DNA from: Phocoena phocoena
Taxonomy: Eukaryota > Chordata > Mammalia > Artiodactyla > Phocoenidae
DNA length: 64,000 nt
Assembly: GCF_963924675.1 (NCBI RefSeq)
Contig: NC_089222.1
Span: 136,612,281 to 136,676,280, forward strand
Direction of reading: 5' to 3'
A program made the position numbers and the translations under genes. Shown one piece after another: positions 1-11,400 of the stretch. Under the pieces are notes generated by a model that was given only the letters and a program-made list of their open reading frames with translations, was not told the DNA's origin and did not search any database. Numbering within the stretch: position 1 is the stretch's first letter; each line of letters begins with the position of its first letter.

Positions 1-440
1 GTCCAAGTAACAATCATTGCCTTCCTAGAAGCCTTTCTCAATTGCACCACAGTGACTCTATTCAAGATATCATTGCCAGTTTCTATGAGTATGACCCTTG
101 TATTCAATATCTAGCTACTATCTGTTGACCTATCTATCTATCTACTCATGCATCTCAAATCTCACATTTTAAATATATCTCATATATGTAATATACACAG
201 ACATATATTAACACTTTATATTTTAATTTCATTGTTCCTTGAATGGATTAATAAATTCAGTTATTTTAGTTTTTGATTCATTTTTCTGGAAGCTAGCTTT
301 GTTTTGTCCTCCAGATTCATTTTCTTGGATTTTGATGTAAGTCTGGAGGGAATATATAAGTAACTTCTGAAATACTGACTTCCCTCACCTACGTTGCTTC
401 CTATAATCTTCCTTTTTTTCAACTGTTTTTGAAGGATAAT
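1..440. other. Unassigned AT-rich sequence
   Basis: No gene or confidently recognised repeat. A short imperfect (TATC)n run lies near 128-150. The small open frames look like chance. Confidence 0.4.
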
Positions 441-474
441 AATAATGATAGCTGCCATTTTTGAATATTAGTTC

Positions 475-665
475 CAGAAACTATGCCAATGAGGTAACAT
501 GTTCTCTCACTTAATTCTCGTAACAACCCCTAGAGGTTGGTATTGTTTTTCTCATTTTACTGTTCAGGAAGCAGAGACTTAGAGAAATTTAGAAACTTGC
601 TCAGGGTCACACAGCTAATGATAACATCAGGGTTTGAATCCATATTTATCTGATTCCAAATCAAT
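475..665 (-). repeat. MIR SINE (tRNA-derived, ancient)
   Basis: Read on the minus strand this follows the MIR core: a 'GGGTTTGAATCC'-like B-box region, 'TCACACAGCTAATGATA', the 'CTGAGACTTAGAG' equivalent and the 'TTTACTGTTCAGGAAG' stretch. MIR is a pan-mammalian non-autonomous SINE mobilised long ago by L2. The copy is diverged and inactive. Family assignment is by recognition of the conserved core. Confidence 0.85.
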
Positions 666-924
666 GAGATCATAATATCCTGCCTTCCTGTCTTCTTATA
701 TACACTGACTCATTCAAAGGGATTAATTTGGTCATCTATCCAGTCATTTCAAAAATTCCTCAGACAGCTTCTGTATTGAATAGTTTAGTTAAACCATACA
801 AGGTAAAAGGCCAGTAAAAATAAATAGGACATTCTTCACATTCATAAGGAGGTTTCTGGGCAAGAATTTGAGTCTTGTTTAATTTTATCAGTGAAATGGA
901 ACTGTAAAGTTTTTTGCCTTCCTT

Positions 925-1300
925 AATGTATCAATCAGTATAAGCTGGGTTATGCTACAGTAACAAACAATCCCACAATCTCAGTGGTTTAAAACAAGGT
1001 TAATTTCTTGCCCATGCTGTTCATCCCCTGAGGCTGGGGTGAGAGCTCTCTTCCTTGTTGTCATCATTTTCACTCTGGGACACAGTACTAACTGGGGTAT
1101 TTATGATGACTGTGGCAGAAGAAAATGAGAGTTCTATAGGGTCTCACTGGGGCAAGGAACTCCTCCAGCCAGAAAGTGACACACTTACGTATATTCACAA
1201 TGTATTGGTCAGAGCTAGTCACAGCCCACCACAAGGGAGCTAAGGTAGGGAACTGTCCAGAGGTGAAATTGCTGAGAAGAGGAAAGAATGAGAATATTTG
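925..1300. repeat. Ancient interspersed repeat, family not named
   Basis: The stretch beginning 'TATCAATCAGTATAAGCTGG' and continuing through 'TCTCAGTGGTTTAAAACAA' looks like a common mammalian medium-reiteration repeat. The 'CAGAAAGTGACACACTTACG' stretch and 'GGTCAGAGCTAGTCACA' support this. I cannot name the family or its orientation. The open frame at 1055-1243 lies inside it and is not a gene. Confidence 0.45.
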
Positions 1301-1990
1301 GAAACCAGCACTAATGACTACTACATTTATGGTAATATAAGAATTCATAGTCTAAGATATGGAAGGACTTTAAAACCAGAGAACATTTTATGCCTGACAT
1401 GTGTCAGTGCTTCATCAGTGTCGTGGAATTCTATTGAGAAATGTGGTAATTTCAAGATTTTCTTCAAATCCCTTCTTCCAGGCTACCCTAAAGGGGAAAG
1501 AAAATGTATTTAATGGAAAGGTTATTATGAATCCTTTATTTTTTGGTTTTTCAATCTTTAGGAAAAGGCTTCAGCTAGTAGCTCTGAAGGATCAGCTTGA
1601 GACAAACCAGTACTGCAGTCAAGAACCAAGAAAAACTGGATTAAGTTGGCCTGTGTACATGTATGTGCACATGCACACGCACACACATGCACAGAGTCTG
1701 AGTAAAGAGTTACTAAAATGAACTATATCTGAGGGTCTAATATCTTGCAGAGAAAGGTCACTAATTGAAGAGAACCTGGCATTCATTACACGGCTGAAGG
1801 ACGGCTTGTTACTGGGAATCCGTCAGTAGAAAATATCCAAACTCGAGCAGGGAGAAAACTATAAACTACAAGTGTTTTGTGATCAGTTAAAATGAACATA
1901 AATAAATGAAAATAAACACAAAACAGTTGATAATGTTCAGGGGCTAGAAGACTCAATATCGCAAAATAACAATTTTCCCCAAATTAAACT
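1301..1990. other. Unassigned sequence
   Basis: No recognised gene or repeat apart from a short CA-rich stretch near 1672-1690. Open frames at 1298-1513 and 1401-1721 overlap each other in different frames and resemble nothing I know. Confidence 0.35.
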
Positions 1991-2310
1991 TTTTGTTTGA
2001 TATAATCTAAGGAAAATAACAGCAAATTTGTATTTATGTGTGTGGAATTTGACAAGTTGATATTAAAATGTATGTAGAAATGTAAAAGGTCAAAATTAGC
2101 CAAGTTTCATGTTCAAGAACAACAAAGTTGGTGGATTCATATGACCAGATTTCAAGATTTATTAGAAAGCTGCAGTTACTGAGACGATACATATTAGTGC
2201 AAAGAAAGGTATACAGTCTTACTTAGTATAATCTTTTTTGGAAAAATAGGTGAATAGCAAAAAAAGAAAAAAACACACACAAACAAAAGCATTCAGTGGA
2301 ATAACGTGTC
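1990..2310 (+). repeat. LINE-1 ORF2 fragment (old L1)
   Basis: The segment around 2045-2310 follows the 3' part of L1 ORF2: 'GACAAGTTGATATTAAAATG', 'AACAACAAAGTTGGTGGATT', 'TTTCAAGATTTATTAGAAAG' and 'CAGTGGAATAAC'. ORF2 encodes endonuclease and reverse transcriptase. This piece is short, frame-disrupted and has no 3' end attached, so it is a dead fragment. Confidence 0.75.
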
Positions 2311-2319
2311 AGAATGTGG

Positions 2320-2610
2320 TAAGCTGTAAAATAAGAAAAAATACTTGTGATACTTTTACATTTTTATTTTGATTTGCCTCTTTGTTGGGTATAAATACAG
2401 AAACTAGAAAAGATAAATTTGGGGGCTTTAAAGGAAAACTTTTGTTTGAACAGTGAAATCAATTTATGGAAATGTTTTTTCATTGTGTATTTTTGTACTT
2501 TGTTAAATAATAACAATAATGAGAACAATAACTAATAATAATAATTCTTTACAATTCTATAACACATTAGTGCTCAAAGCATGTGGTCTCGGTTTAATTT
2601 TTCCCCTCTT
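2320..2610. other. AT-rich unassigned sequence
   Basis: Low-GC sequence with short (AAT)n-like patches near 2500-2545. No gene seen. Confidence 0.35.
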
Positions 2611-2626
2611 TATTTAAAAAAAATGA

Positions 2627-2975
2627 GACAGGGAGCGCAGTGGTTAAGAATCCACCTGCCAATTCAGGAGACACGGGTTCGGTCCCTGGTCCGAGAAGAT
2701 CCCACATGCTGCAGAGGAACTAAGCTTGTGCGCCACAACTACTGAGCCTGTGCTCTAGGGCCCATGAGCTACAGCTACTGAGCCCACACGCCACAACTAC
2801 CGAAGCCCACTCACCTGGAGCCCGTGCTCTGCAACAGGGAAGGCCACTGCAGTGAAGAGCCTGTGCACTGCGATGAAGAGTAGCCCCCACTGGCCGCAAC
2901 TAAAGAGGGCCCATGCGCAGCAACGGAGACCCGACGCAGCCAAAAATAAATAAATAAATTAATTAATTTAAAAAT
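2627..2975 (+). mobile_element. CHR-type SINE, long form
   Basis: tRNA-Glu-derived head with 'GCGCAGTGGTTAAGAATCC' and a B-box-like 'GGGTTCGGTCCCTGG'. A body follows with repeated 'CCACAACTACTGAGCC' units, ending in 'CAGCCAAAAATAAATAAATA'. A probable TSD (AAAAATGAG) flanks it: 'AAAAATGAGA' at the left and 'AAAAATGAGG' after the tail. CHR SINEs are shared by cetaceans, hippos and ruminants and use L1-type machinery in trans. Divergence suggests an older copy. Confidence 0.9.
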
Positions 2976-2979
2976 GAGG

Positions 2980-5230
2980 CAATCCAATGTTGATTCATCC
3001 TTGCAGTAATTCTGTAAAGTAGGACTGGAAAGACTGACTCTACTTCCTATGAGAGATGAGAAAACTGTGGTGCGGGGGGCATTAACCTACTTGTCTATTA
3101 TCTCACATCTAGTAAAGTATGGACCAAAGGCCAGGATACAAGCATTGTGACATTGATTGATGCTGGTGTTTCCCACTAAGTTCATCTTTTCTTCCTCTCT
3201 GCCTTGATTTGGGTTTAGAAAGATTAGGATTATCAGTTTCAGGTCAGGCCTGTAGAGATAGATAAAGAGGATAGTTGTGTAATAGGACAAAGTTGAGCTG
3301 AGATGGCTGGATAGCTGAATTGAGGTAAGATTGGGCTCCAATTTCTAGAATCAAACCATAATCCAAGAACTTGAAAAAGCACAGTCACTCTACCAGAGTT
3401 GTTATCGATTAAAAAATAATAATATGAAGAAAGTATAAAACCAGGTACTGAAAAGGCAGTCTCAAGACAACACATCTGTTTCTTAAAATTTCCACTATTG
3501 TATAAAACCAAAACTGATCATCTTCTAACATCTCCCTGCTTCCCTTCTAGTCCCATTCCTCTGGGAAATTATTTGCAGAGCTGCACTGTGAACATTTTGT
3601 GTTTCCTGTGGAGCAGGAGAAGGATTGTGTGAAGGCAATTTCAACTCTGCATCAAAAGCCAAGAGAATCATCAAAGACCCCTCAGACTTCAACTGCCTGA
3701 CCCTGGTGGCTACTCTCAAAGGGCCTTGAGAGCATAGACCTGAACTCCCAATTTCCTAGCTCTCCCTCTCAGTGCTCTCTGCCTACACTTTAATGGGGTA
3801 GGAAATGGCATGACAGTAAATTACATATCTCCTTTGCATCCATTGACTTGATGATAATAGGATGAATGGGTTGGGATACTCTGGGTTCATTGCTGAGACA
3901 CTCTGGGTTCATTCTCCATGGGTGCAAAAAATACTTCGACCAGTTGGACCTCCTTCTTCTCCCTCCCTCCACTACGGGTCCTTCTTCTCTCTAATCTCTG
4001 GTTCTCATTGTCACTCATTGGCTCCAGAGATTAGAACTGACCTTTTATCCCATCTCTGATACCTCCTTCCATTTCCCCACTAGTCCCCATCTCAGGGATG
4101 GGATCCTTCCCTAGAGCCCGGAAGGGTCTTTCCTTCCTCCATGTCCTTGAGAATTCCTGTCCTCTCTCCACCTCTTTGATGAGCCTTGGGAGTGAGGGCT
4201 GCATGAACAACCACGTAGGCCATTGCTAGGTTCTTACTCTGAGACCTCCCATTGGAATCCGTGCTGCCTGCATTGTGATGGCAAGGAACAGAAAGAAAGT
4301 AATTGTGGTTCAGAGATACAGTCATTTTATTATCTTCCATAATGTTTGGAGGTAGATGATTTTATCTTTGGTGTAGCAGATTGCTTGTGTCCTCAAGGAC
4401 TAAGGCTTTTTCTCTCCTCCCTTCTCTGGGATCTTTGGCCAGCTGGCTTTTTGTCTACAGACTTGTCACCTGATGGTGATAAGATGGCTGACATGGTTCC
4501 AGATGACACATTGTCGTTCCAGTTAGTCAAGCAGGAAGGAAGGGAATGACACAAAAGGCATTCTCCTCAAGAAGTTGTGTTTTGATTCAGAACGTGAAGG
4601 TCCTCCAGTATATTTCCCTTTGTATCTTAAGGTGGAGAACAAAGGCCTATTCCCATCTAATCACTGGTGAAGGGTATTAGGATTCCCACAACTGGTTCAG
4701 GCCAATAAGGATTCATGCTAAATTCAGAAAGGGCCTCATTTCCTGGGGATGAAGTCACCTCTGTTCAACATTTTGAAACAAAATTGGGAGGAAACAACTA
4801 CTGGGTAAACACAGGACCATGAGGACCCAGTCTGAAGTTGGGCTTTGCACCTAGGCATCTGGTGCTACAGGGTGGGTTCAACTATCCATCTTCTTCTTTG
4901 CCCTGACCACTGTCCATGGTAAGTACAAAAAAAAAAACCATGCAATGCATGCATCGTGCATGAAAGAATGAACGCATGAATGAGTAAATGAATGAATGAG
5001 TGAGTGATTGTGTGCATGCCTTTCTCCTTATTTATGACAGACTTACCAGAACTTTCTTCTTTATCCTGGTATTTGTCTCTGCAAAGAGGCTACTTTGAGT
5101 TCCGTTGTTCCAACTCATCTTGTATTTTATCATTCCGTCTTCTCTATTTATAATTCTAAACTCTTTGATTTCCAGGAAGCTTGTCTCTATCACGTTCCTT
5201 TTTCTTAAGCAGGCTTCCCCTCATCAAAGC
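2980..5230. other. Unassigned sequence
   Basis: No gene or confidently named repeat. A 16-base unit ending 'CACTCTGGGTTCATT' occurs twice close together near 3876-3913. A degenerate (GAAT)n microsatellite lies at about 4960-5015. Open frames of 60-90 codons on both strands overlap and carry no recognisable domains. A short stretch at 5240-5300 resembles L2. Confidence 0.35.
4960..5015. repeat. Degenerate (GAAT)n microsatellite
   Basis: Repeated 'GAATGAACGCATGAATGAGT'-type tetramers, with interruptions. Non-coding. Confidence 0.8.
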
Positions 5231-5304
5231 CTTTCCCTTTCTTCACTGCTCTCCTCCCTTGGCAGTGTTCTCCTAACTGGCCTCCCTGACTCTAGTATAA
5301 TGTT

Positions 5305-6062
5305 TCTCATTTTTTAAAGTCAAGTGTATTGAGGTATATTTTAAATATATTAAAATTCACCATTTTTAGCTGCACAATTTAATGTTTTGCCAAACAACTG
5401 TGCAATCCCCCACTACAAACTATAGAACATTCTCATCAGACTCAAAAGTCACCATCTTGCTCCTTTGCAGTCAGTCCTCTCCTGATACCCTAGCCCTTAG
5501 AAACCACTAGTCTGATCTCTGTTCCCATAAATTCAGCAAACAGACTTTCGATTATAGCTTATTTCGCCTCATCTAATGTTTGTGAGATGCATCCATTTGT
5601 TGCATGTATCAGTAGTTTTGGGGTATCTTTTACTGTTGAGTATGGATGTACCTTGTATGGATGTACCACAATTTGTCCATTCACTAGCTGATAGACATTT
5701 GTGTTGTTTCCAGTTCTTAGCTGTTATAAATAATGTTGCTATGAATATTCATGAACAAGTCTTAGTGTTGACAAATGTTTTCATAAGTGATACTGGATCA
5801 CTGGTAAGTTTATTTTTGCTTTTTAAAGAAAATGCCAAGCTGTTTGCAAACTGGACATTTCATTTTACATTTCTACCATAAAACATGAGGATTCCAGTTT
5901 CTTCTTGCTGACACTTAGATTTGTCTTTCTTTTTTATTATAAGCGTCCTAGTGGATGTGACATGATATTTTATTGTGGTTTTGTTTTGCATTTCTCTAAT
6001 GATGTTGAGCATCTTTTCATGTACGTGTTAATCATTTGTATACCCGCTTTGGTGAATAAAAG
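5305..6062 (-). repeat. LINE-1 3' end, antisense (old L1)
   Basis: On the plus strand this reads as the reverse complement of an L1 3' UTR: 'AGTGTATTGAGGTATATTTT', 'TTAAAATTCACCATTTTTAG', 'ACCACAATTTGTCCATTCAC' and 'GCATTTCTCTAATGATGTTG'. It is about 760 bp, the longest contiguous L1 3' piece in the first half of the window. The open frames at 5576-5881 and 5905-6096 are antisense L1 sequence, not genes. Confidence 0.85.
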
Positions 6063-6368
6063 AATTTTATTAGAAGACTACTGCTCACCAGAGTGAATGT
6101 TTGGTGAGGACAACATAAGAAATGTCAAGGTCTGCCCAGTGGAGAAAGGCCAGTTTGAGATGAGGCCTCAGGCAGCCAGTGGTTCTTCCAGAAAGAGGGG
6201 TAGAATGGTCTTTCCATCATCAGAGCACAGGGGATTCTGATGCTGACAGAAATGTCACAAAGAACTTCAGTGCTCTGAGAGGTCTGGTATTTGATGTGAA
6301 TGAGATACAGAATTTCTTCACTATTCTTGCGTTATCTAGCATCTTCCTCTATATTTCTGCACTCACCC

Positions 6369-6370
<2 letters not shown>

Positions 6371-6409
<39 letters not shown>
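6371..6409. repeat. (AC)n dinucleotide microsatellite
   Basis: About 19 uninterrupted AC repeats. Probably length-polymorphic. It generates the histidine/threonine-rich reading frames around 6179-6509, which are not genes. Confidence 0.97.
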
Positions 6410-6412
<3 letters not shown>

Positions 6413-6569
6413 TTTCTCTCTCTCTTCCCTGCCTAGAAAATGCTATTTATTTCTAAAAATTCAGACTAAAGGTTTTTTTGTTTTTTGTTTTTCTGGAAAG
6501 CTTCTGTAGCCCAACCAAGCAGAATTAATGGTTCCTTCTTCTGGGTTCCTATAGGAACGTGGGCACGTT

Positions 6570-6760
6570 TCTTATAAGCACTTAGTACATTGAATGTAAT
6601 TAGGTGTTTGTGTGTCTGTCTCCCTCACCAGACAGATGGTCAGTTTCATTAGGGGTGGGACTCCATCATGTACTTTTTCATCTTCAGAGCTTACCCACAG
6701 CCTGGCACTGAGGACTCTTAGCACACACTTGTTGAGTCAGTAAAGGCAATCCCTTCCAGT
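6570..6760 (+). repeat. LINE-2 3' end
   Basis: Follows the L2 3' tail: 'TCTGTCTCCCTCACCAGACA', a 'GGGACTCCATCATGTAC' equivalent, 'CACAGCCTGGCACTGAGGA' and a terminal 'ACACACTTGTTGAGTCAG'. L2 is an extinct CR1-clade LINE. The copy is heavily diverged. Confidence 0.7.
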
Positions 6761-6769
6761 TTGCTATAC

Positions 6770-8380
6770 TTTTCACATAGAGATGCTATGGCGAAAAAAG
6801 AGAAATACATGCTTAGCACCTGAACTTGTTTCTTTGCTGATTATTACCTAATTTCAGTGGAAGTGTGGGGTGAACCAGGTCATAGTAGCCCATTTCATCC
6901 GGTCTTTTGGACCAGGGAAATAATTTCCCAGCCATCTGCAGCTTGTTCTACTGTTTCCATATGAACCTTCTTGACCCTTACACATCTACATGTTATGATT
7001 GCTGCCCTCCAAATTTTATTTTGAAGAAACGTGTTTTTCTCGAGAACTTTACACACTCATTCAAAATACTTTAATTTAGAAATTCCATATTCTAGAAAAT
7101 TCTTCCCCATAGTTAAAATAAAAATAATTCTGAATAATGTCATCAGACTTTTCTTTCTTACAGTCTCACTTAACTGCTTCCTTTGGGTCTTTGTTACCCA
7201 TTGCAATGCCTACCAAGGGTTCTTCTTTTAGTTCAACTAAACCTTCAGACTTGCAAGTTATCACAGGATACGCTTGACATCCATTTACTCAGAGGATGGG
7301 GGACAGGAGTCACAGTTTGCCAACAAATAGCCAACATTCATAGGAGTTCTTGCAATAGTTGTCTACACAGCAGGGAGATGAAACCACTTTGGGCACGTAT
7401 GGAATCTGACCTAGCTTCAAAGCCTCATACCTGCAAAGTGCACCAACATATCTTGTAAAACTGCAGAGGTATAGCTCCCAGGGTGCCCTTAAGAGTCATA
7501 TCTAATTGTAAGAGTTACCATGCTCAGGGAAGCCCCCAAACAGGACACCCTAACTGGGTTCATTGATAGTTTCTCCCAGTCCAGATGTGAGCTACGTCAG
7601 GGTCATTTTCACCATAACGAATGCTGCCTAGGAACATACTTGACGTTTTAATTTTATCAGGTGTCAGGAGAACAGAGCTAAACAAAGGTTGGATTCTTAC
7701 ACAGAAGACAAGACTGTTTGGTCGAGTAACCCTTTGCCCACAACCGTATAACATAAAAGCCAAATTCCTTAATACAGCATTCAAGGGCATCCACTGCCAC
7801 AGGGGAGGGGAACTGTTCCAGGTTCATTCACCTTCCCTCTGAGGCTTAAGCATCAGTCACATCTAACGTCTCACAGTGTTCTGGAAACACACTGCATTTT
7901 CATATGTCTAAACTTCTCCCCTAAAAGGTTTCCCCACTTATAAGCGCTGCTCCCGTATCCATTTTCACCCTTTCTTTTTTCTAATTCATGTTCCCTTGTG
8001 AAGGTGTAGATCCAGTGTGATCCCTTCTATTAAATGTGTCCCTGACATGACTCCTCAGGAAGATTTATGCATTCTCATCTCTGGCCTCACAGCGTTTTAT
8101 TCACGCCATTATTTAAAATGAGAAAAGATAGAAAGAAAGAGTCAGAATTTCAGTGAATTCCACGTGCATTTTCAGCCAGACTGGCAGATTCTAGCACACA
8201 GAGCAGCTGCGGGTGTCCCAGAAATACTGTAGAGAATTTAATGAAATCACATTAATTCCAATAATGGGTATAGAAATATTCTGAACCATTTTAAAGGTGA
8301 ACAAGCCCAAGTTCACAGTGTTTTGTAAAGGTTTATGATGATTGCAAGCAATTCTTGAGTGCTCAATTTACGGCCACATT
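6770..8380. other. Unassigned sequence
   Basis: No gene seen. Open frames up to 91 codons (7183-7458, 7560-7790, 7621-7842) overlap on both strands. The 7880-8100 stretch is pyrimidine-rich and faintly L2-like, but too diverged to call. Confidence 0.35.
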
Positions 8381-8384
8381 TAAA

Positions 8385-8560
8385 TTTCCTCCGTGAATCC
8401 TCACCAAAGCCCTATGTAATAAGCATTATTATTGTTCCCATTTAATTGATGAGGAAACTGAGCTTTAGAGCTATTGAGTCACCATGTGCTTGTGATCACG
8501 CAGCTATCCAGAGGTGAGCTGGGATTAAAACCCAGGCGGGCTGGCTCAGAGGCTGACTCA
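8385..8560 (-). repeat. MIR SINE
   Basis: Reverse complement of the MIR core: 'ATTGTTCCCATTTAATTGA', 'TGAGGAAACTGAGCTTTAGA', 'GATCACGCAGCTATCCAGA' and 'GGGATTAAAACCCAGGC'. Old and inactive. Confidence 0.85.
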
Positions 8561-9790
8561 CACCTCTGTGTCATACTAGCTCTCTTGCACCTTGAAGGAT
8601 GCCGACAGGACAGCCCAGGGTCATGAGGATCTTTTATTCTGATTTTCTGGAAAGGTCAGTGAGTTTAAGCTGTTCACTCTACTCCCATTCTTCCCAGGGT
8701 CTATGAGAAACAATTTCAAGGTCATCTTTAAATTTCACCTCGTATGGCCCACTGGAACAATGGATAAGTTGAGTAAAATAATCCATTGACTGCCTTATTT
8801 GGTAATTCTGTAGAAATTATTTCTATAATATTGGTAAAATTCACTGTAACATTTTGACTTTTGGCCTCAAAAATCATTTTGGCAATTTGGGTGTCATGAT
8901 GGGAATTTGATACTCTTAGGCCCCATATTGATAAATGATTTCACACACAAAAAGCAAGAAAGGATTGAAGTTCCCCGTGCCAGGGATATATTTCTTTCTA
9001 GTGTTAATATTTGTGTTATTAGTGTTTTACCATTACAAATTATTATTTTAAGATAAGTATCCTCCATATACTTATCTATCTGTGTTCCATTTGTATGGTC
9101 TAAGAGGAATAGCACCCATCACTTAAAGAGTATGTCCAACAGTTTCCAATCAAGGACAGAGATGTGTGATGTTTTATCCTTCACCTTTGATATTTTAAAT
9201 CACATATTATATTTTAATTACATTTATGTCCACCAGGTACATTAAAATAAAAATATTTTAAATGATCTCTTGGACTATTTTGCTCACTTCATGCAGGGGC
9301 ATGAATTCCATTCCTGGGGCATTAACAAGGATATCCAAGCAGTATGGTAGAGTCCATCCTATTACTGAAACTCTTCCAGAAGATTCTATTTTCTTCTGAA
9401 ACAGATGTTGTTTAATTTTATTGAATGGTATTTAGAGTTAGATACTTAGGAAGCAGGAAATGGAATGGTCTGTATCCATTTATTCGCTCATTCATTCAAG
9501 CATTTGTAAAGCCCCTTCCATCCAGCTTCTGCCATGAACGGGCTGTGACAGTACTTCTTTCATTGTGTCAGTCTTAGACTCCCATGCTATTTTCTCACTG
9601 ACCTCAAACCCAGATCTAGATCTAAGGAAATCCATTTTCCAACACTTTGGGATAGTAATATCTTGGGTGCGGAGTTGGCAAGAAGATCATCAGTCAAATT
9701 GAAGATAAGACTGAACTATTTTCTTCTCATGACACCTACAAACCTGACAATACCTGACTCCAATCTAAAAATATCAACTCCAGGATTATA
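8561..9790. other. Unassigned sequence
   Basis: AT-rich with no recognisable gene. A short 'TTCGCTCATTCATTCAAGCA' patch near 9483 is reminiscent of an L2 tail but too short to call. Confidence 0.35.
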
Positions 9791-9806
9791 AAGACTCAAG
9801 GCCTCT

Positions 9807-9975
9807 TTTTTTAAAAAAAATTATTTATTTATTTGGCTGTGTCGGGTCTTAGTTGCGGCACGCAGGATCTTCGTTGCGGTGCGCAGGCTCCTCTTTGTGG
9901 TGCAGAGGCTCTTCTTTGTGGTGTGCGGGCTTCTCTCTAGTGACTCACAGGCTCAGTAGTTGTGGTGCACGGGGG
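9807..9975 (-). mobile_element. CHR-type SINE 3' portion (antisense), part of a composite insertion
   Basis: A T-rich start followed by 'ATTTATTTATTTGGCTGTGT' is the reverse complement of a long-form CHR SINE tail and body, ending abruptly near 9975. The tRNA-like head is missing. It joins directly to an L1 3' end in the opposite orientation, and one TSD encloses both. See the matching L1 entry. Confidence 0.85.
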
Positions 9976-10167
9976 ATAACCAACAAGGACCTACTGTCTA
10001 GCACAGGGAACTCTGCTCAATATTATGTAACAACCTACACAGGAAAAGAATTGGAAACAAAAATAGATACATGTATATGTATAACTGATCACTTTGCTGT
10101 ACACCTGAAACTATTACAACATTGTTAATCAACTATACTCCAATATAAAATAAAAAGTTAAAAAAAA
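9976..10167 (+). mobile_element. LINE-1 3' end with poly(A), second half of a composite insertion
   Basis: Starts at 'GATAACCAACAAGGACCTAC' and continues through 'GCTGTACACCTGAAACTATT' and 'CAACTATACTCCAATATAAA' to a 9-A tail. These are the 3' terminal bases of the cetartiodactyl L1 also seen at 17063, 24881 and 19547. The 16-base duplications at 9791-9806 and 10168-10183 (14/16 identical) flank SINE plus L1 together, so they probably arrived in one event. Confidence 0.88.
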
Positions 10168-10380
10168 AAGATTCAATGCCTCTGATGGGACTGCCCATTG
10201 CCACAGAGCTCTTAGGCCTAGGAAGAAAGGGAACAGGGGTTGGTTACTTCTGGAGGGAAGCAGCAAATGGAGAGTCTTTGTAATTCTTAGAAGACTGAAT
10301 TTTTTAAGTATGGATTGGACCCTTGGGGAGTTGTTTAGGCTACATTTGTCTTTCCATAGCCTCTCTCTGTCTGTTTCTCT

Positions 10381-10436
10381 ACTATCTATCTATCTATCTA
10401 TCTATCTACCTACTATCTATCTATCTGTCTATCTAT
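10381..10436. repeat. (CTAT)n tetranucleotide microsatellite
   Basis: Tandem CTAT units with CTAC and CTGT interruptions. Probably polymorphic. Confidence 0.95.
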
Positions 10437-10439
10437 AAT

Positions 10440-11400
10440 CATCATCATCCATCTTGTTTGAAGTAATTCCTAAAATGGTTGTAGCTGAGGCAGACTTAAC
10501 CTTCTGGTGTGTTTTAACTCTGGACTCCTCCGAGTGACTTTTGATCTTTGAAGACAATGGTCTATGCTGGCACCAATAGTGACCATTTCACCATGAAGAG
10601 AGGAAGAGAGAGGGGAGTTACATGCATTTTGTCTTTATGACATTCAATTTCATTACTCTTAGCTAATAACAATGCCCATTGAGGTCCTGTTGATTTAAAT
10701 TGTTTTTTTACAGATAATTTGTATTTTGGGCTTAGTTGCAGGTTAAACTATAATATTTAAAGAAAAATCAGATGACCACTGTTTTTTTTTTTTTTTTTTC
10801 TTTCCATCAGGCACATTGCTCTGGTTGCAAATAAACCTTCCTATGTATAGGAATATAATAATTTGACTCTATAAAGAAAAAAATGTAGCCATTTGTTTGG
10901 GTTAAATTAAATTAAAAGGTGTACTCATTACATTTTTTCTAGTTTTCTTATTGTATTATTATAAAGTAAATGGTCGTGTGTCACAAACAATACCTAATTA
11001 GTCTAGCCTCCTTTTCCAGGGCTGTCAAAGAGCATAATTCCAGGGATTAAATTATTCATCCCTATAGGACACACATGAGGAAAATATTTATTTGGGCTCT
11101 TTAATTCCTACATCTTAAAGCATAAGAGCAATGATGACATAGATAAACTTCTCCTTTTCCCCAAATTCAGCATGTGTCTAAAAGAGCATCACACATATGT
11201 ATAGTATGCAGAGCATAAAAAGAGTTAAAACATAGTTTCCCCAAGTGGTCAATGGTTTATGTAAGAGTTTATATGAAATATGTTTATTGACTGGTATGTA
11301 CTTCAATATGTGTTGGGTGGAGTTTTACATAGACTCTCAGAGTTGAAGTGGAACTAAGTGTTCGACCAGCCCTCTAGCTTTACTAAACAAGAAAAAGATG
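10440..11400. other. Unassigned sequence with a poly(T) tract
   Basis: An uninterrupted T run lies at about 10781-10799. Nothing else recognised and no gene seen. Confidence 0.35.

Noticed and set aside
6179..6509. Histidine/threonine-rich proteins around (AC)n
   Set aside because: Translations of a dinucleotide microsatellite; the same happens at the (CA)n tracts at 28537, 51392 and 62839.
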